A stretch of 64,000 nucleotides of DNA from Rhodospirillaceae bacterium (lineage in GTDB: Bacteria; Pseudomonadota; Alphaproteobacteria; UBA8366). A model generated the notes under the pieces. It was not told the origin of the DNA. It ran no database searches and saw only the letters and a program-made list of their open reading frames with translations. How positions within the stretch are numbered: position 1 is the stretch's first letter; the number at the start of each line of letters is the position of its first letter. Location: contig PBOR01000040.1 in the NCBI GenBank assembly GCA_002724395.1, positions 1-64,000 on the forward strand, in the 5' to 3' direction. Positions 50,029 through 60,439 of the stretch are shown one piece after another. The position numbers were made by a program, and so were the translations under genes.

Positions 50029-51408
50029 ATGGCTCAACTCGCATTCGAACAACCAGAAGCCCAAGGGCTGACAGCGAAATTGGCAAGGCATGCCGCTGAT
50101 TTGAATTTCAAGGACTTACCCGACGACGTGATTTCCATCGCGCGGTGTTGTTTTATCGATTGGCTTGGGGTGACGCTTGCGGCGCATGATGACCCGATTA
50201 CCGACATGTTGGTGACGGAGGCCAAAGAGCAGGGGGGTAATCGTCAAGCAACGGTCATTGGTAATGGTTTGCAAACATCGGTTTCGCAAGCCGCCTTGAT
50301 TAACGGCACTGTTAGCCACGCGCTAGATTACGACGATGTTAACCTCAACATGATCGGCCATCCATCCGTGATCACCTTTGCGGCCATGCTCGGTGTCGCC
50401 GAACGTGATGGTTGTTCCGGTGAAGATTTCATTACAGCCTTTGTAGCGGGAACCGAAATCGGGTGCCGCATCGGGAAACAATTAATGGGTGAATCCCACT
50501 ATCAAAAAGGCTGGCATATGACCGGCACCGCAGGCACTTTTGCCGCTACCGCATCGGCGGGCAATCTCATGGGGCTGGATAGGGATACCATGACAACCGC
50601 CTTCGGTATTGCCGCCAGCCAGGCAGCGGGGCTCAAGAGCAATTTCGGTACCATGTGCAAGCCCATGCATGCGGGTAAGGCGTGCCAGAACGGTTTATTT
50701 GCGGCTTCTATGGCCAAGCGTGGCTGGACGAGTAATCCGGAAATTCTTGAATGTGTGCAAGGGTTTGGGGATACGCAAACCGGTGCTTTTACACCGGACT
50801 TAGCGCTTGATGGGCTGGGTGAGCGCTTCATGACTCGTGGAATGTTGTTCAAGTATCATGCGGCTTGTTACGGCACCCATGCGGCGATTGAAGCGACCCG
50901 TGAACTCCGGGAAAACCATGGCGTGACTCCCGATGACATTGAAGCGGTCGAACTGCACGTGCCGTCCAGTTACTTTAAAATGTGCAACATTCAAGAGCCG
51001 AAGAACGGACTGGAAGGTAAATTCAGTCTGCGCTTTACGACGGCGATGGGATTACTTGGCGAGGATACCGGCCGCATGGATAGTTATTCCAAGGCTAAAT
51101 GCGAACACCCCGCGCTCGTTGCGATGCGTGACCGTATCCAGGTGGTCGCGAATGACGATCTAGAGCACGATCATGCGGTTGCCGATATCTGGCTCACCAG
51201 GAAAGACGGTGTGGTCATTCAACAGGGTGGCAATGTTCACGACCCCGAAAGCGACCAGGGCCGACAATGGTCGCGTTTGGTTGAGAAATTCCAGGGATTG
51301 GCCGATCCAGTCATCGGCGCTGACAAGGCCGGTCAGATCATCGAACAGGTTGCTAAGTTGGAGACGTTGGATAAGGTCGGTCCAATCGCTGAATTGGCTG
51401 TGAAATAG
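50029..51408 (+). CDS. MmgE/PrpD family protein
   Basis: DWLGVTLAAHDDPITDML, NGTVSHALDYDDVN, GTEIGCRIG, KPMHAGKACQNG. Confidence 0.9.
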   Translation: MAQLAFEQPEAQGLTAKLARHAADLNFKDLPDDVISIARCCFIDWLGVTLAAHDDPITDMLVTEAKEQGGNRQATVIGNGLQTSVSQAALINGTVSHALDYDDVNLNMIGHPSVITFAAMLGVAERDGCSGEDFITAFVAGTEIGCRIGKQLMGESHYQKGWHMTGTAGTFAATASAGNLMGLDRDTMTTAFGIAASQAAGLKSNFGTMCKPMHAGKACQNGLFAASMAKRGWTSNPEILECVQGFGDTQTGAFTPDLALDGLGERFMTRGMLFKYHAACYGTHAAIEATRELRENHGVTPDDIEAVELHVPSSYFKMCNIQEPKNGLEGKFSLRFTTAMGLLGEDTGRMDSYSKAKCEHPALVAMRDRIQVVANDDLEHDHAVADIWLTRKDGVVIQQGGNVHDPESDQGRQWSRLVEKFQGLADPVIGADKAGQIIEQVAKLETLDKVGPIAELAVK

Positions 51409-51441
51409 GTCCGTACAAAGGCCTTAAAACAGGAGAGAGAC

Positions 51442-53166
51442 ATGCCCGCACCACATCGAGCCCGCGCGCTATCAAACCGCTACATGGTGGCGGCTGGAAA
51501 CTACCATGCTGCTTTAGTCGGTATGAATATTCTGGAAGCGGGCGGTAACGCCGTGGATGCGGGGGTGGCCGCGGGCATTGTGCTTGGCGTGACGAACTGT
51601 GATCAAGTGAATTTCGGCGGGGTCGCGCCGATTATGATCCGCATGTCGGAAACCGGCAAAGTAATGACCATCAGCGGTCTGGGTTGGTGGCCGAAGGCAG
51701 CGAATATCGAATATTTCCATGAAAATTTTGACGGCAAGATGCCGCCGGGTCTGATGCGGACGGTGATGCCTGCAGCGCCCGATGCGTGGATTAAAGCGCT
51801 TGAACTCTATGGCACCATGACATTCGGTGAAGTGGTTGCTGGCGCGAAGCGTTTGGCCGGCGATGGCTATCCGGCGACCACACTAAACGGCGAGTTGATG
51901 GCAGCGAACGCCAAGGGGTACGCATCATGGCCATCGAATGCAGAAATATTCTTGCCCGGCGGCAAGCCAACCAAAGCTGGCGATGTCCTCTATCAGCGTG
52001 ATCTGGCAAAGACGATGCAGTACATGGTGGACGAAGAGGCGGCGGCAAAAGGCGGCCGGTTGGAGGGGCTCAAAGCCGCACACGATGCTTTTTATAAGGG
52101 GGATATTGCCGCCACGATTGCGGACTATCATAAGGAAAATGGTGGCTGGGTCACCCGCGAAGATTTAGCGGAGTATGAGTCCGGCCATGAGGAGCCGTAT
52201 ACGGTCGATTTTATGGGCTTTACGGTCTATGGCTGCGGGCCTTGGTGCCAAGGACCAATCATTTTGGAGACGCTTAATATATTGAATGGCGTTGACCTGA
52301 AGTCGATGGGTCATAATTCGCCGGAATATCTTCATACGATCATTGAAGCGCTCAATCTTTCCTATTCGGACCGCCATGTTTATCAGGGTGACCCGCGTTT
52401 TATTGATGTGCCGATGGATGAGCTGCTGGACCAAGCCTATGGCGCGAAACGACGGGCCTTGATCAATCCGAATAAGGCGTTTGGCGAGATGCCACCTGCT
52501 GGAACCCCCGAAGAGCTTGGTATTGCCGGGCGCGGCGGGGTACCGATAGGTTATAAAGCCGAAGGCTATAAGGAAATGGCGGTGGACACGGCCTATGTTT
52601 GCGCGGTCGATAAAGACGGCAATACATTCTCCGCAACGCCGAGCGATGGACAGCATAGTTCTCCAATAATTCCGGGCCTAGGCTTTGTGCCGTCCAATCG
52701 GGGGACTCAGTCCTGGACCGATCCGAATAATCCTGCCTGTCTAGCGCCGGGTAAACGGCCCCGTTTGACTCCGAACCCAGCAATTGCAGTCAAAGAAGGT
52801 GAATGGGTGATGCCGTTCGGATCGCCGGGTAATGATGTTCAGCCACAAGCTATGTTGCAGGTTTTGCTCAATCATCACCTATGGGGCATGGCTCCGTTGG
52901 AGGCGGTTGAAGCGCCTCGGGTTGCCAGCACTAACTTCCCGCGTTCATCGGAGCCACATGACTATTTCGCTGGCCGGTTAAACGCAGAAAGCCGTATCGA
53001 TAGTGCTACATGCGAGGCATTAAATGCTAAAGGCCACGACGTTCAGATGTGGCAGGACTGGGAATGGCGTGCCGGTGCTGTCAGCATGATAAAGTATGAT
53101 CTGACGACTGGTGTTATGGAAGGCGCGGCCGATCCACGTCGGCCCGGACTTGCCTTAGGGGCGTAA
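51442..53166 (+). CDS. Gamma-glutamyltransferase family protein (divergent)
   Basis: NILEAGGNAVDAGVAAGIVLGV; MAVDTAYVCAVDKDGNTFSAT around candidate Thr nucleophile; PFGSPGNDVQPQAMLQ. Confidence 0.87.
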   Translation: MPAPHRARALSNRYMVAAGNYHAALVGMNILEAGGNAVDAGVAAGIVLGVTNCDQVNFGGVAPIMIRMSETGKVMTISGLGWWPKAANIEYFHENFDGKMPPGLMRTVMPAAPDAWIKALELYGTMTFGEVVAGAKRLAGDGYPATTLNGELMAANAKGYASWPSNAEIFLPGGKPTKAGDVLYQRDLAKTMQYMVDEEAAAKGGRLEGLKAAHDAFYKGDIAATIADYHKENGGWVTREDLAEYESGHEEPYTVDFMGFTVYGCGPWCQGPIILETLNILNGVDLKSMGHNSPEYLHTIIEALNLSYSDRHVYQGDPRFIDVPMDELLDQAYGAKRRALINPNKAFGEMPPAGTPEELGIAGRGGVPIGYKAEGYKEMAVDTAYVCAVDKDGNTFSATPSDGQHSSPIIPGLGFVPSNRGTQSWTDPNNPACLAPGKRPRLTPNPAIAVKEGEWVMPFGSPGNDVQPQAMLQVLLNHHLWGMAPLEAVEAPRVASTNFPRSSEPHDYFAGRLNAESRIDSATCEALNAKGHDVQMWQDWEWRAGAVSMIKYDLTTGVMEGAADPRRPGLALGA

Positions 53167-53264
53167 TTCAAACATTAGGTGGCAGCCGAATTAGCTATCG
53201 CTTATTTGTCGATGGGATTGTGGGCAAGTATATCAAGGCCCGACACTACGGAGCGGAATGCGGT

Positions 53265-54134
53265 CTACCCCGCTGCGTGTCTATCCAATGGACGTGGCGG
53301 CAAACTGGTCGTCGAGCCAAACTGCTTTTGCCAATTACTGACGTCGTAATTGACGAATAGCGGCGGCTGGACAAGTTCGTGGGTAAACTTCCTTCCCTCA
53401 AACGTATAGCGGATGAAGCCTAGTTTTCGCGTCATTCTGAGGCCCCAATTGCCTTTCGATGGGTTAATGAAGGCTGACGATGGAGCCCAGATGAGCCTCG
53501 TACCTTTATGTCGGCTCGAGCGATAGGTGTGCAGGTGTCCGCTCATAAATAATTTCACTTTATGATGGTCGCAAAGATGCATCAGATACTTTCGGCTCTT
53601 GGGCCATATAGCACTGAGCGATTTGCCTTTTTCAGCGGGACCCAACCTATAGAGTGGCTTATGGCTAGCGATGGCAATAGGACACCTATCCGCAGTTTTA
53701 AGAGCCTCTTCTAGCATTTTAATTTGTGCATCTTCGCCTTTTAGTCCGCTTTCCATTAGTTGTGCATTTAGCCCGATAAATCGCCAGCCGGCCCAGTCCT
53801 CAACCCAAAAATCATTGCCAAAGTATTTAATCCAATTATTTCGACCTTTAGGCGTGATCGGTTTTCCGAGGCGCGTGTCTGGCGGTGTCTCGCCTGCATC
53901 ATGATTACCGGGGATCGCTCTCCAGGGTACAGACAGACGGTCCATTTGTTCACGGGCAAAGACGAAATCATCCGGCTGTTTAGGTCCATTGATGCATAGG
54001 TCCCCGGTGATTAGCACCATGTCAGGCATTTCTTCCTTCATTAGGTCGACAAAGACATCCCAATTGTCCTGGAAATATGCATGGCTGCGACTGAGATGAG
54101 TGTCGGAGACTTGGATGAGGCGAAAAGTCGACAT
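53265..54134 (-). CDS. Calcineurin-like metallophosphoesterase 1
   Basis: FRLIQVSDTHLS, LITGDLCINGP, IPGNHDAGE, MSGHLHTYRS; start moved to ATG 54134. Confidence 0.88.
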   Translation of the reverse strand: MSTFRLIQVSDTHLSRSHAYFQDNWDVFVDLMKEEMPDMVLITGDLCINGPKQPDDFVFAREQMDRLSVPWRAIPGNHDAGETPPDTRLGKPITPKGRNNWIKYFGNDFWVEDWAGWRFIGLNAQLMESGLKGEDAQIKMLEEALKTADRCPIAIASHKPLYRLGPAEKGKSLSAIWPKSRKYLMHLCDHHKVKLFMSGHLHTYRSSRHKGTRLIWAPSSAFINPSKGNWGLRMTRKLGFIRYTFEGRKFTHELVQPPLFVNYDVSNWQKQFGSTTSLPPRPLDRHAAG

Positions 54135-54246
54135 TCGATTGATCCTTAGTGGCGAAAGGTTTTCATTTTTAACACGCTCTAGGGCTTTTCCAATTGGCAA
54201 TAAATTAGTTTATGATAAGGAAGATTAATTTTATAAGGGAGAACTA

Positions 54247-54774
54247 GTGATGGGGCATACGATCGAGAGTTTTAGCACGGCGTGTCACGACATTCTGAAG
54301 GCGGAGCCTAACCCCGCAGGACGTGAAAAAGTTCGTAGTCTGTTAAGCGAAGTTTTGAAAGATGACGAGTTTATTGCCGCGCATTTTGGTCCGGAAAATG
54401 AAGATCCACGTAAGTGCTTGTATGAAGACGAAGAATTGGGATTTTGTATCTTCGCCCATGTTCACACCGGTGCAAAACAAAGCCCGCCCCACGATCATGG
54501 TCCGCAATGGGCAATCTATGGTCAGGCTGAAGGTATTACCGATATGAATGAGTGGGATCTGGTGTCAGCACCGGCTGGTGACACTCCGGGTAAAGTCAAA
54601 CTCAATCGGTCCTATCGTATGGAACGTGGTGATGCATATGTTTATAACGAGCATGATTTGCATTCACCAAAGCGCGAGGCTGCGACCAAGCTAATCAGAA
54701 TTGAAGGGTCTAACCTCGATTTTGTGAAGCGTGACCGGTTTGAGCCAATTGAAGAAGAAGCTGCAGCCAAATAA
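54247..54774 (+). CDS. Cupin-like protein
   Basis: SPPHDHGPQWAIYGQAEG and later H in YVYNEHDLHSP, cupin motif spacing. Confidence 0.65.
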   Translation: MMGHTIESFSTACHDILKAEPNPAGREKVRSLLSEVLKDDEFIAAHFGPENEDPRKCLYEDEELGFCIFAHVHTGAKQSPPHDHGPQWAIYGQAEGITDMNEWDLVSAPAGDTPGKVKLNRSYRMERGDAYVYNEHDLHSPKREAATKLIRIEGSNLDFVKRDRFEPIEEEAAAK

Positions 54775-54808
54775 ACCTCAGAATCCTAAGAATTAAAAAG
54801 GTGTGTGG

Positions 54809-56842
54809 ATGACCGTTAGCGGCAACCCGTTATTTTCGTTCGCGGTCGTCGCGGACACTCATATACGGCCGGAAGAAGGTGATGATTCATCGCCTTTTCC
54901 GGTCAATGAAATGGCAAATGACCGCGCCCGTTATGTGGTTTCGTTACTCAATAACCTAAAGCCAGATTTCATCATTCATCTTGGCGATATCGTGCACCCG
55001 GTGCCCGTATTACCGACATATGACCCAGCCTGTGAAGCGGCAAAAGCTGTTTTGGATAGCCTGGATGCACCGATCTATTATCTGCCAGGCAACCACGATG
55101 TGGGTGATAAACCTAACCCTCAAATGCCAGCGGCTGGTGTTTCTGATGCTAATTTAGATGCCTATGAGGCACAGTTTGGAGAAAGTTGGCAGTCGTTCGA
55201 CAAGGACGATTGTCATTTCACACTAATCAACGCGCAGGTCATGAATTCAGGACTCGCCCGCGAGAAAAAGCAGGCGGAATGGCTAGAAGAAGATTTGGCG
55301 TTAGCGGGGCATAAACGCAAATTCTTGTTTATTCATTATCCGCCATGTATCCGCTCTGAGGATGAAGCGCAAAACTATGACAATATTGATGAGCCCGCCC
55401 GAGCGTGGCTTTTAGAATTGATAAGAGAATATTGGGTCGAGGCGATTTTTTGCGGCCATGTGCACGGGTTTTTCTATAATCTCCATGGGGATGCGGAGAG
55501 CTATATTCTGCCCTCTACCTCTTTCTTCCGACAAGATTACAGTGAGCTATTTCGTGTCGAGGCGGCGGATCAGCATGGGCGGAATGATGCGGAGAAACTT
55601 GGGTTCTTTATGGTAACTGTTTATGCGGATGGCCATGTTGCGCGCCTTATTCGCACCAATGGCGAAAGACTTTCGCTTGGGGCACCCGAGCCAAACTGGC
55701 CGCCACGTGTACCGGCGCTCCATACAAAGGAAGCTGAGAAGGCTGCTATTGGTGTGCACCTTCGCCATCCTTGGGCTGAAGAGACGGAGCTTCCCTATAA
55801 CGGGCCAATGGATGAGTTCCACAGGAAATCTGTGCGAAACGATTATACGTTAATGGCGCTTTGGGAACTTGGCATTTCTCAAGTTCGCGTGCCGTTGTCG
55901 GAACTCATGGTGCCTCGCATCCGTGATCGTATGATTGCGCTCAGTCGTATTGGTCATAGGTTCGGCGCATTTTGTTTCGGGGTACCGGAGGGTGCTTATC
56001 GGGACGCGCTGGTGACGAACCGGGAGGTGATTGAATCTATCGAGATCGTTGTACCTTGGGCTGATTCTGAATATGCGGTGCCTGAACTCAAAGCGTTGAA
56101 AGAAGAAACTCGTCTTGACATCGTGTTAACCAAAATCGAAACGTCGGCGGATAAGAAGGCAGCAGGGTCTCGCTTTAGCCATTTCGTAGCCCACGGATTT
56201 AGAGTTTCAGAAATAGACCAGATCGATGGTTTTCTAAAGAATGCGCCTGACGCGAAGCAGACAGTGGATGCTTATGTATTCCGAATTTCACTTGATTGTT
56301 CTCCTTGGGAAGATGTGCAGGAGTTACACCGGCTAATGAGTGAACGAAATACAACAGCGATAGTAAATATTCGCTTAGCTTCCGAGAACCCGGCGGAATA
56401 TATTACCGATGATCAAAAGTTAGCTAATCAAGTCGCCGAAGCGGTTTTGGTTGGCTATGCTTACGATGATGTTTCGGTCTTCATCGACACGTTTATGGAC
56501 TTGGATCGCGGTTATTTTCCACGGCACGGCTTGTTCGATAGACGCTTTAATCCGCGTCCGGCAAGCTTTGTCTTCAAGTATTTGCAAAGTACCATTTTGG
56601 GCGTTGGTTCTGACGTTAAACTTGGCGAACGGTATAAAGCTGCGGGCGGTTTGGTTTGTGCGTTCGAAATGGCAGGGAGAGACTGTTGGTTATTGCTGCC
56701 TGACACTGGGGCCATGGCCATAAGCGGCATTGATGTGCCACGTCCAGTGACGGTGATTGATCTATTGACTGGTATTGTAGGACCGGAAAGCAACGTGGCT
56801 GGAAATGAAATTAAAGGACCGGCATTGTTGATTTCTAATTAG
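54809..56842 (+). CDS. Metallophosphoesterase 2 with large C-terminal region (possible TIM-barrel plus beta domain)
   Basis: N-term VVADTHIRPEEGDD, IIHLGDIVHP, YLPGNHDVGD, FCGHVHGFF; C-term about 370 aa unlike MPE, ends in RGYFPRHGLFDRRFNPRPASFVFKYL ... beta-rich tail. Confidence 0.8.
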   Translation: MTVSGNPLFSFAVVADTHIRPEEGDDSSPFPVNEMANDRARYVVSLLNNLKPDFIIHLGDIVHPVPVLPTYDPACEAAKAVLDSLDAPIYYLPGNHDVGDKPNPQMPAAGVSDANLDAYEAQFGESWQSFDKDDCHFTLINAQVMNSGLAREKKQAEWLEEDLALAGHKRKFLFIHYPPCIRSEDEAQNYDNIDEPARAWLLELIREYWVEAIFCGHVHGFFYNLHGDAESYILPSTSFFRQDYSELFRVEAADQHGRNDAEKLGFFMVTVYADGHVARLIRTNGERLSLGAPEPNWPPRVPALHTKEAEKAAIGVHLRHPWAEETELPYNGPMDEFHRKSVRNDYTLMALWELGISQVRVPLSELMVPRIRDRMIALSRIGHRFGAFCFGVPEGAYRDALVTNREVIESIEIVVPWADSEYAVPELKALKEETRLDIVLTKIETSADKKAAGSRFSHFVAHGFRVSEIDQIDGFLKNAPDAKQTVDAYVFRISLDCSPWEDVQELHRLMSERNTTAIVNIRLASENPAEYITDDQKLANQVAEAVLVGYAYDDVSVFIDTFMDLDRGYFPRHGLFDRRFNPRPASFVFKYLQSTILGVGSDVKLGERYKAAGGLVCAFEMAGRDCWLLLPDTGAMAISGIDVPRPVTVIDLLTGIVGPESNVAGNEIKGPALLISN

Positions 56843-56866
56843 TGCCTTTTCAACGAGGGTTGGTTT

Positions 56867-57946
56867 ATGGACGAACCAAAAACGCTGAAGCTTTGGGCGC
56901 AAGGGGATGCCCATGTCGGACGCGACCTGGAATTTGGCCGTGCCAGCTTGTCCGATGCGCTTTTGCAATCGGAGCAGGGTGGTGATCTAGGCGGTCCGCC
57001 CTTCGCATGGGATTTAGCTGTTAATGTTGGCGATTATTGTGGTTTTCGGTCCCTGCCGGTTGATGAAGAGGGCGCGGAAATCATCAAGCAATTCTCAGTC
57101 TTGAAGAAGCATAAACGAGAGCAAATTTATTCGCTGGCAGGGAATCATGACCGCGGCGGTCTTGAGCAACCTGAAGGCTGGTGGTTTCAGAAATGGATTG
57201 ACCCCATGGGTAAGCATACCGAATTTTCTAAGGTAGATGTGTCGCGCTATCCCTATCCGGTCGAGGGCACGTGGGAGCGCTATTCTTTTCAGGCAGGCAA
57301 CATCGTTTTCTTGATGATGAGCGATGTGAACGAACGTAGCATGACAGTGGGGCGCGGTGACCTGGGCGGTAATCCAGGCGGCGTCGTCACCCAAGAAACG
57401 TTCGATTGGTGGAAGGATCAGGTCCAAAAACATAAAGGGAAGATTATCATTACGGCACATCATTACGTGCTGAAAGATACCACTTTTGCCTCCGGCCTTT
57501 GGGAGGGGATGCGCAAGGATGAGGATGACAATTGGATGCCTGATTATCACCAGTATTACGAAGAGGGATCGCCGTCGGGCGCGTCTTTTTTGTGTTGGGT
57601 CGGCGGACAATTCGATTCTGGCCAGTTCGAAAGTTTCCTTGAGGATAATCCCGATGCCGTCGATATGTGGTTTGGCGGGCATACTCATTCAAACCCGGAT
57701 GACCGCAAGGGTGGCCGTGGCTGCTTTGAGCGGAAATACGGTGGCACCATGTTCATGAATATTTGTGCGCTAACGCGCTACCATGTCCCGGACCACGCAA
57801 TCCCCCACAGTTGGCTACTTACCTTCACTGAAGGTTCTGACGTTGTGCGAGCACAATGCTACATGCACACCGACGAATACAAGCCCCAGGGCTGGTACAA
57901 TGAAGCGGAACAGACTATCAAGCTAACGACGACATTCAAATTTTAA
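56867..57946 (+). CDS. Metallophosphoesterase 3
   Basis: WAQGDAHVGRDL, VNVGDYCGF, SLAGNHDRGG, TAHHYVLKDT, WFGGHTHSNP. Confidence 0.83.
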   Translation: MDEPKTLKLWAQGDAHVGRDLEFGRASLSDALLQSEQGGDLGGPPFAWDLAVNVGDYCGFRSLPVDEEGAEIIKQFSVLKKHKREQIYSLAGNHDRGGLEQPEGWWFQKWIDPMGKHTEFSKVDVSRYPYPVEGTWERYSFQAGNIVFLMMSDVNERSMTVGRGDLGGNPGGVVTQETFDWWKDQVQKHKGKIIITAHHYVLKDTTFASGLWEGMRKDEDDNWMPDYHQYYEEGSPSGASFLCWVGGQFDSGQFESFLEDNPDAVDMWFGGHTHSNPDDRKGGRGCFERKYGGTMFMNICALTRYHVPDHAIPHSWLLTFTEGSDVVRAQCYMHTDEYKPQGWYNEAEQTIKLTTTFKF

Positions 57947-57964
57947 GGAAGGTTGAGCGTTTTT

Positions 57965-59533
57965 TTATGGCCTGACGCCAAACTTGGCTTTCTGTCCAAT
58001 CTGTTCCTTAAGACGAGCCTGCATTGCTTCATAAAAAGTACAGAGGTATTGCCTGGTCTCGCGGGGGTCGATGATATCTTCCACAGAAAAAGCCTCGGCG
58101 GTTTGGAACGGGTTGGCGTAAGAGCGTATTTCGTCTTCCAGTTCCTTGCGTCGGGCTTCCGGGTCTGGGGCTTCGGCGATCTCGCGGCGGAAGGCTGCCG
58201 TTACGCCCCCTTCGATGGGCAGCGAACCCCATTCGGCGGACGGCCAGGCGATCTTGAAATCAAGCACGTTCTTATCGAGCGCGGTACCACCCGCCATGCC
58301 GAAGCAGCGGCGAATCACCAGTGACATTTGCGGCACGGTGGATTGCAGGCGCGCATGGAGCTGGCGCATTCCTTCCAACAGTGTGCCGTCTTCCTCGGCG
58401 ACAGTGCCAATGGCGTAGCCGGGCACATCTATGAGGAACAACAGCGGAATGTGGAAGCAGTCGCAAAGATCGATGAAATGCGCCTGCTTGCGGCCCGATT
58501 TCACATCTACCACACCGCCATACATGGGATTGTTGGCAATGATACCAACCGGGTAGCCGTTGAGGCGGGCGAGCGTCGTGATGGCGGCACGGCCATAGCG
58601 CGGCTGAATTTCGAAAGTGCTGTCCTTGTCCATGACGAGGCGGATCAGCTTATGCATGTCGTAGGGTTTGCGGCGGTCGCGGGGAACGATATCCAGCAGT
58701 TCTTCCTCGCGCCGGTCTACCGAATCGTCGGTGCGAACGATAGGCGGCATTTCCCAAACGTTTTGCGGCATGTAGGAGAGGAACTGTTTGATTTGCCGGA
58801 AACAGTCTTCCTCGTCCTTGGCCACATTGTGGATGACGCCTGCCTTTTCCACGGCGATTTTCCAGCCGCCCAATTCTTCGCGGGTGACAGTTTCCCCGGT
58901 GCCGCGTTCTACTAGGGGCGGGCCGCCAGCGAATATTTGGCTTTTACCTTTGATCATGATGGAAAAATGCGACATCAGTGTTTTGCCCGCCGGCGCGCCG
59001 GCAGCAACGCCCATGACGGCGGAGACCACGGGCACGGAACCCAACAAAATAGCTGAATTGTCCCGCGGGTGGACCGCATGGCCAGGTAGGACCGTATAAC
59101 CCTTCTTTTTGCCGGTGGCGGCGCTGCCCCCAAACCCGTCAATGAAACGCACCAAAGGGAGGCGGTATTGTTCGGCCAGGTCATCAACGAAACCACCTTG
59201 GCCACCTTTGCGGCGAATGTCTCCCCAGTTCGTACCGCCGCCGATAGTGGAATCTTCTCCGCCAATGGCAACCAGCCGTCCGCCAATGCGGCCCAGGCCC
59301 ATGACATAGGGCGCGGGCTTAACGTTTATGAGATTGCCGTCCTCGTCATAACTGCCGGTTCCGGAAAGCTTGCCCACTTCCTGGAAGGAACCCGGGTCTA
59401 TGGTGCCCGCGATCCTGTCGCGAATAGTGAAATAACCGCGTTCTCGATGTTTCGTGACACGTTCCGCGCCGCCCATTTCTTCAGCCATTGCGCGTCGGCG
59501 GATAATTTCATCGGCTTCTTCTTTCCAAGACAT
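57965..59533 (-). CDS. Acyl-CoA carboxylase carboxyltransferase subunit
   Basis: GGAERVTKHRERGYFTIRDRIAGTIDPGSFQEVG; GVAAGAPAGKTLMSHFSIMIKG; 522 aa. Confidence 0.88.
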   Translation of the reverse strand: MSWKEEADEIIRRRAMAEEMGGAERVTKHRERGYFTIRDRIAGTIDPGSFQEVGKLSGTGSYDEDGNLINVKPAPYVMGLGRIGGRLVAIGGEDSTIGGGTNWGDIRRKGGQGGFVDDLAEQYRLPLVRFIDGFGGSAATGKKKGYTVLPGHAVHPRDNSAILLGSVPVVSAVMGVAAGAPAGKTLMSHFSIMIKGKSQIFAGGPPLVERGTGETVTREELGGWKIAVEKAGVIHNVAKDEEDCFRQIKQFLSYMPQNVWEMPPIVRTDDSVDRREEELLDIVPRDRRKPYDMHKLIRLVMDKDSTFEIQPRYGRAAITTLARLNGYPVGIIANNPMYGGVVDVKSGRKQAHFIDLCDCFHIPLLFLIDVPGYAIGTVAEEDGTLLEGMRQLHARLQSTVPQMSLVIRRCFGMAGGTALDKNVLDFKIAWPSAEWGSLPIEGGVTAAFRREIAEAPDPEARRKELEDEIRSYANPFQTAEAFSVEDIIDPRETRQYLCTFYEAMQARLKEQIGQKAKFGVRP

Positions 59534-59542
59534 GCTATTTGT

Positions 59543-60439
59543 TTACGCGCGCAAGGCCGCACGGACAAGGGCTGGAATATCGGCCAAGGTGTCCGCTACC
59601 GAAGCGCCCGCCCCCAGCAGCAATTTCCGCTTTTGCGCGGGAGAGCCCACATCATGTTCGATGATGGAGCCCGTATGGCCGAAGCTGAGGCCTTTCGGTA
59701 AACGCGCGACGGAGTCGCCAACGATGAGTGCAATAAGCGGTTTGGTAAATTGTTTATCCTTAATCATGCGGGCAGCCGCTTCTTCCTGGCCGGTGCCCGC
59801 TTCGCCGAAAATGACGACTGCTTTGGTGTCTGAGTCTTTTTCAAAGAGTTCGAGCAGCGGGACGAAGGAAGTACCTACAAGAAAATCACCCCCGATGGGT
59901 ACAAATGTGGATTGGCCGATACCGTTTCGTGTCAGAATATTCGCGATTTCACCGCCCATGCCGCCACTGCGCGCAATGATTCCGACAGGTCCTTCTGAAT
60001 AAATCCGTGATGGCACCGGCCCGCCGGTGCCGCCAATTTTCGCTTTGCCAACACTGATGATGCCTTGGCTGTTGGGGCCGACCACGCGAATACCCTTGGC
60101 GGTCGCGGTTTCAATTATGAGGGACGCATCATGATGTGGCACGCCTTCAGCCAGGATATGGACATGGGGTATACCTGCCTCAATGGCTTCCATCCCCGCG
60201 CTCTTGACGGCAATGCCCGGGATAAACAGGACGGTGATATCAATCCGGTGATGCGCGAGCGCCTCGCCAACGCTGTTATAGACCGGCACGTCATTGACGA
60301 TTTCGCCACCATGACCCGGTGAGACGCCGGCCACTACGTTGGTGCCGTACTCCTGCATATAGCTCACATGCAGGCGCGCCTGCCGCCCAGTGATCCCCTG
60401 AATAAGAACCCGCGTTGTTTCGTCAAGGAGAATGCTCAT
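59543..60439 (-). CDS. Succinyl-CoA synthetase alpha-like (NDP-forming acyl-CoA ligase)
   Basis: TRVLIQGITGRQARLHVSYMQEYGTNVVAGVSPG; RIVGPNSQGIISVG-type motif; SFGHTGSIIEHDVGSPAQK phospho-His. Confidence 0.88.
   Translation of the reverse strand: MSILLDETTRVLIQGITGRQARLHVSYMQEYGTNVVAGVSPGHGGEIVNDVPVYNSVGEALAHHRIDITVLFIPGIAVKSAGMEAIEAGIPHVHILAEGVPHHDASLIIETATAKGIRVVGPNSQGIISVGKAKIGGTGGPVPSRIYSEGPVGIIARSGGMGGEIANILTRNGIGQSTFVPIGGDFLVGTSFVPLLELFEKDSDTKAVVIFGEAGTGQEEAAARMIKDKQFTKPLIALIVGDSVARLPKGLSFGHTGSIIEHDVGSPAQKRKLLLGAGASVADTLADIPALVRAALRA

Noticed and set aside
57095-57688. 197-aa minus ORF within MPE3
   Set aside because: Antisense to a metallophosphoesterase with all metal-binding motifs.
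58328-58915. 195-aa plus ORF and neighbours 59168-59701, 59454-60002, 60821-61402
   Set aside because: Antisense shadows of carboxyltransferase and SucCD-like genes, which show full conserved motifs.
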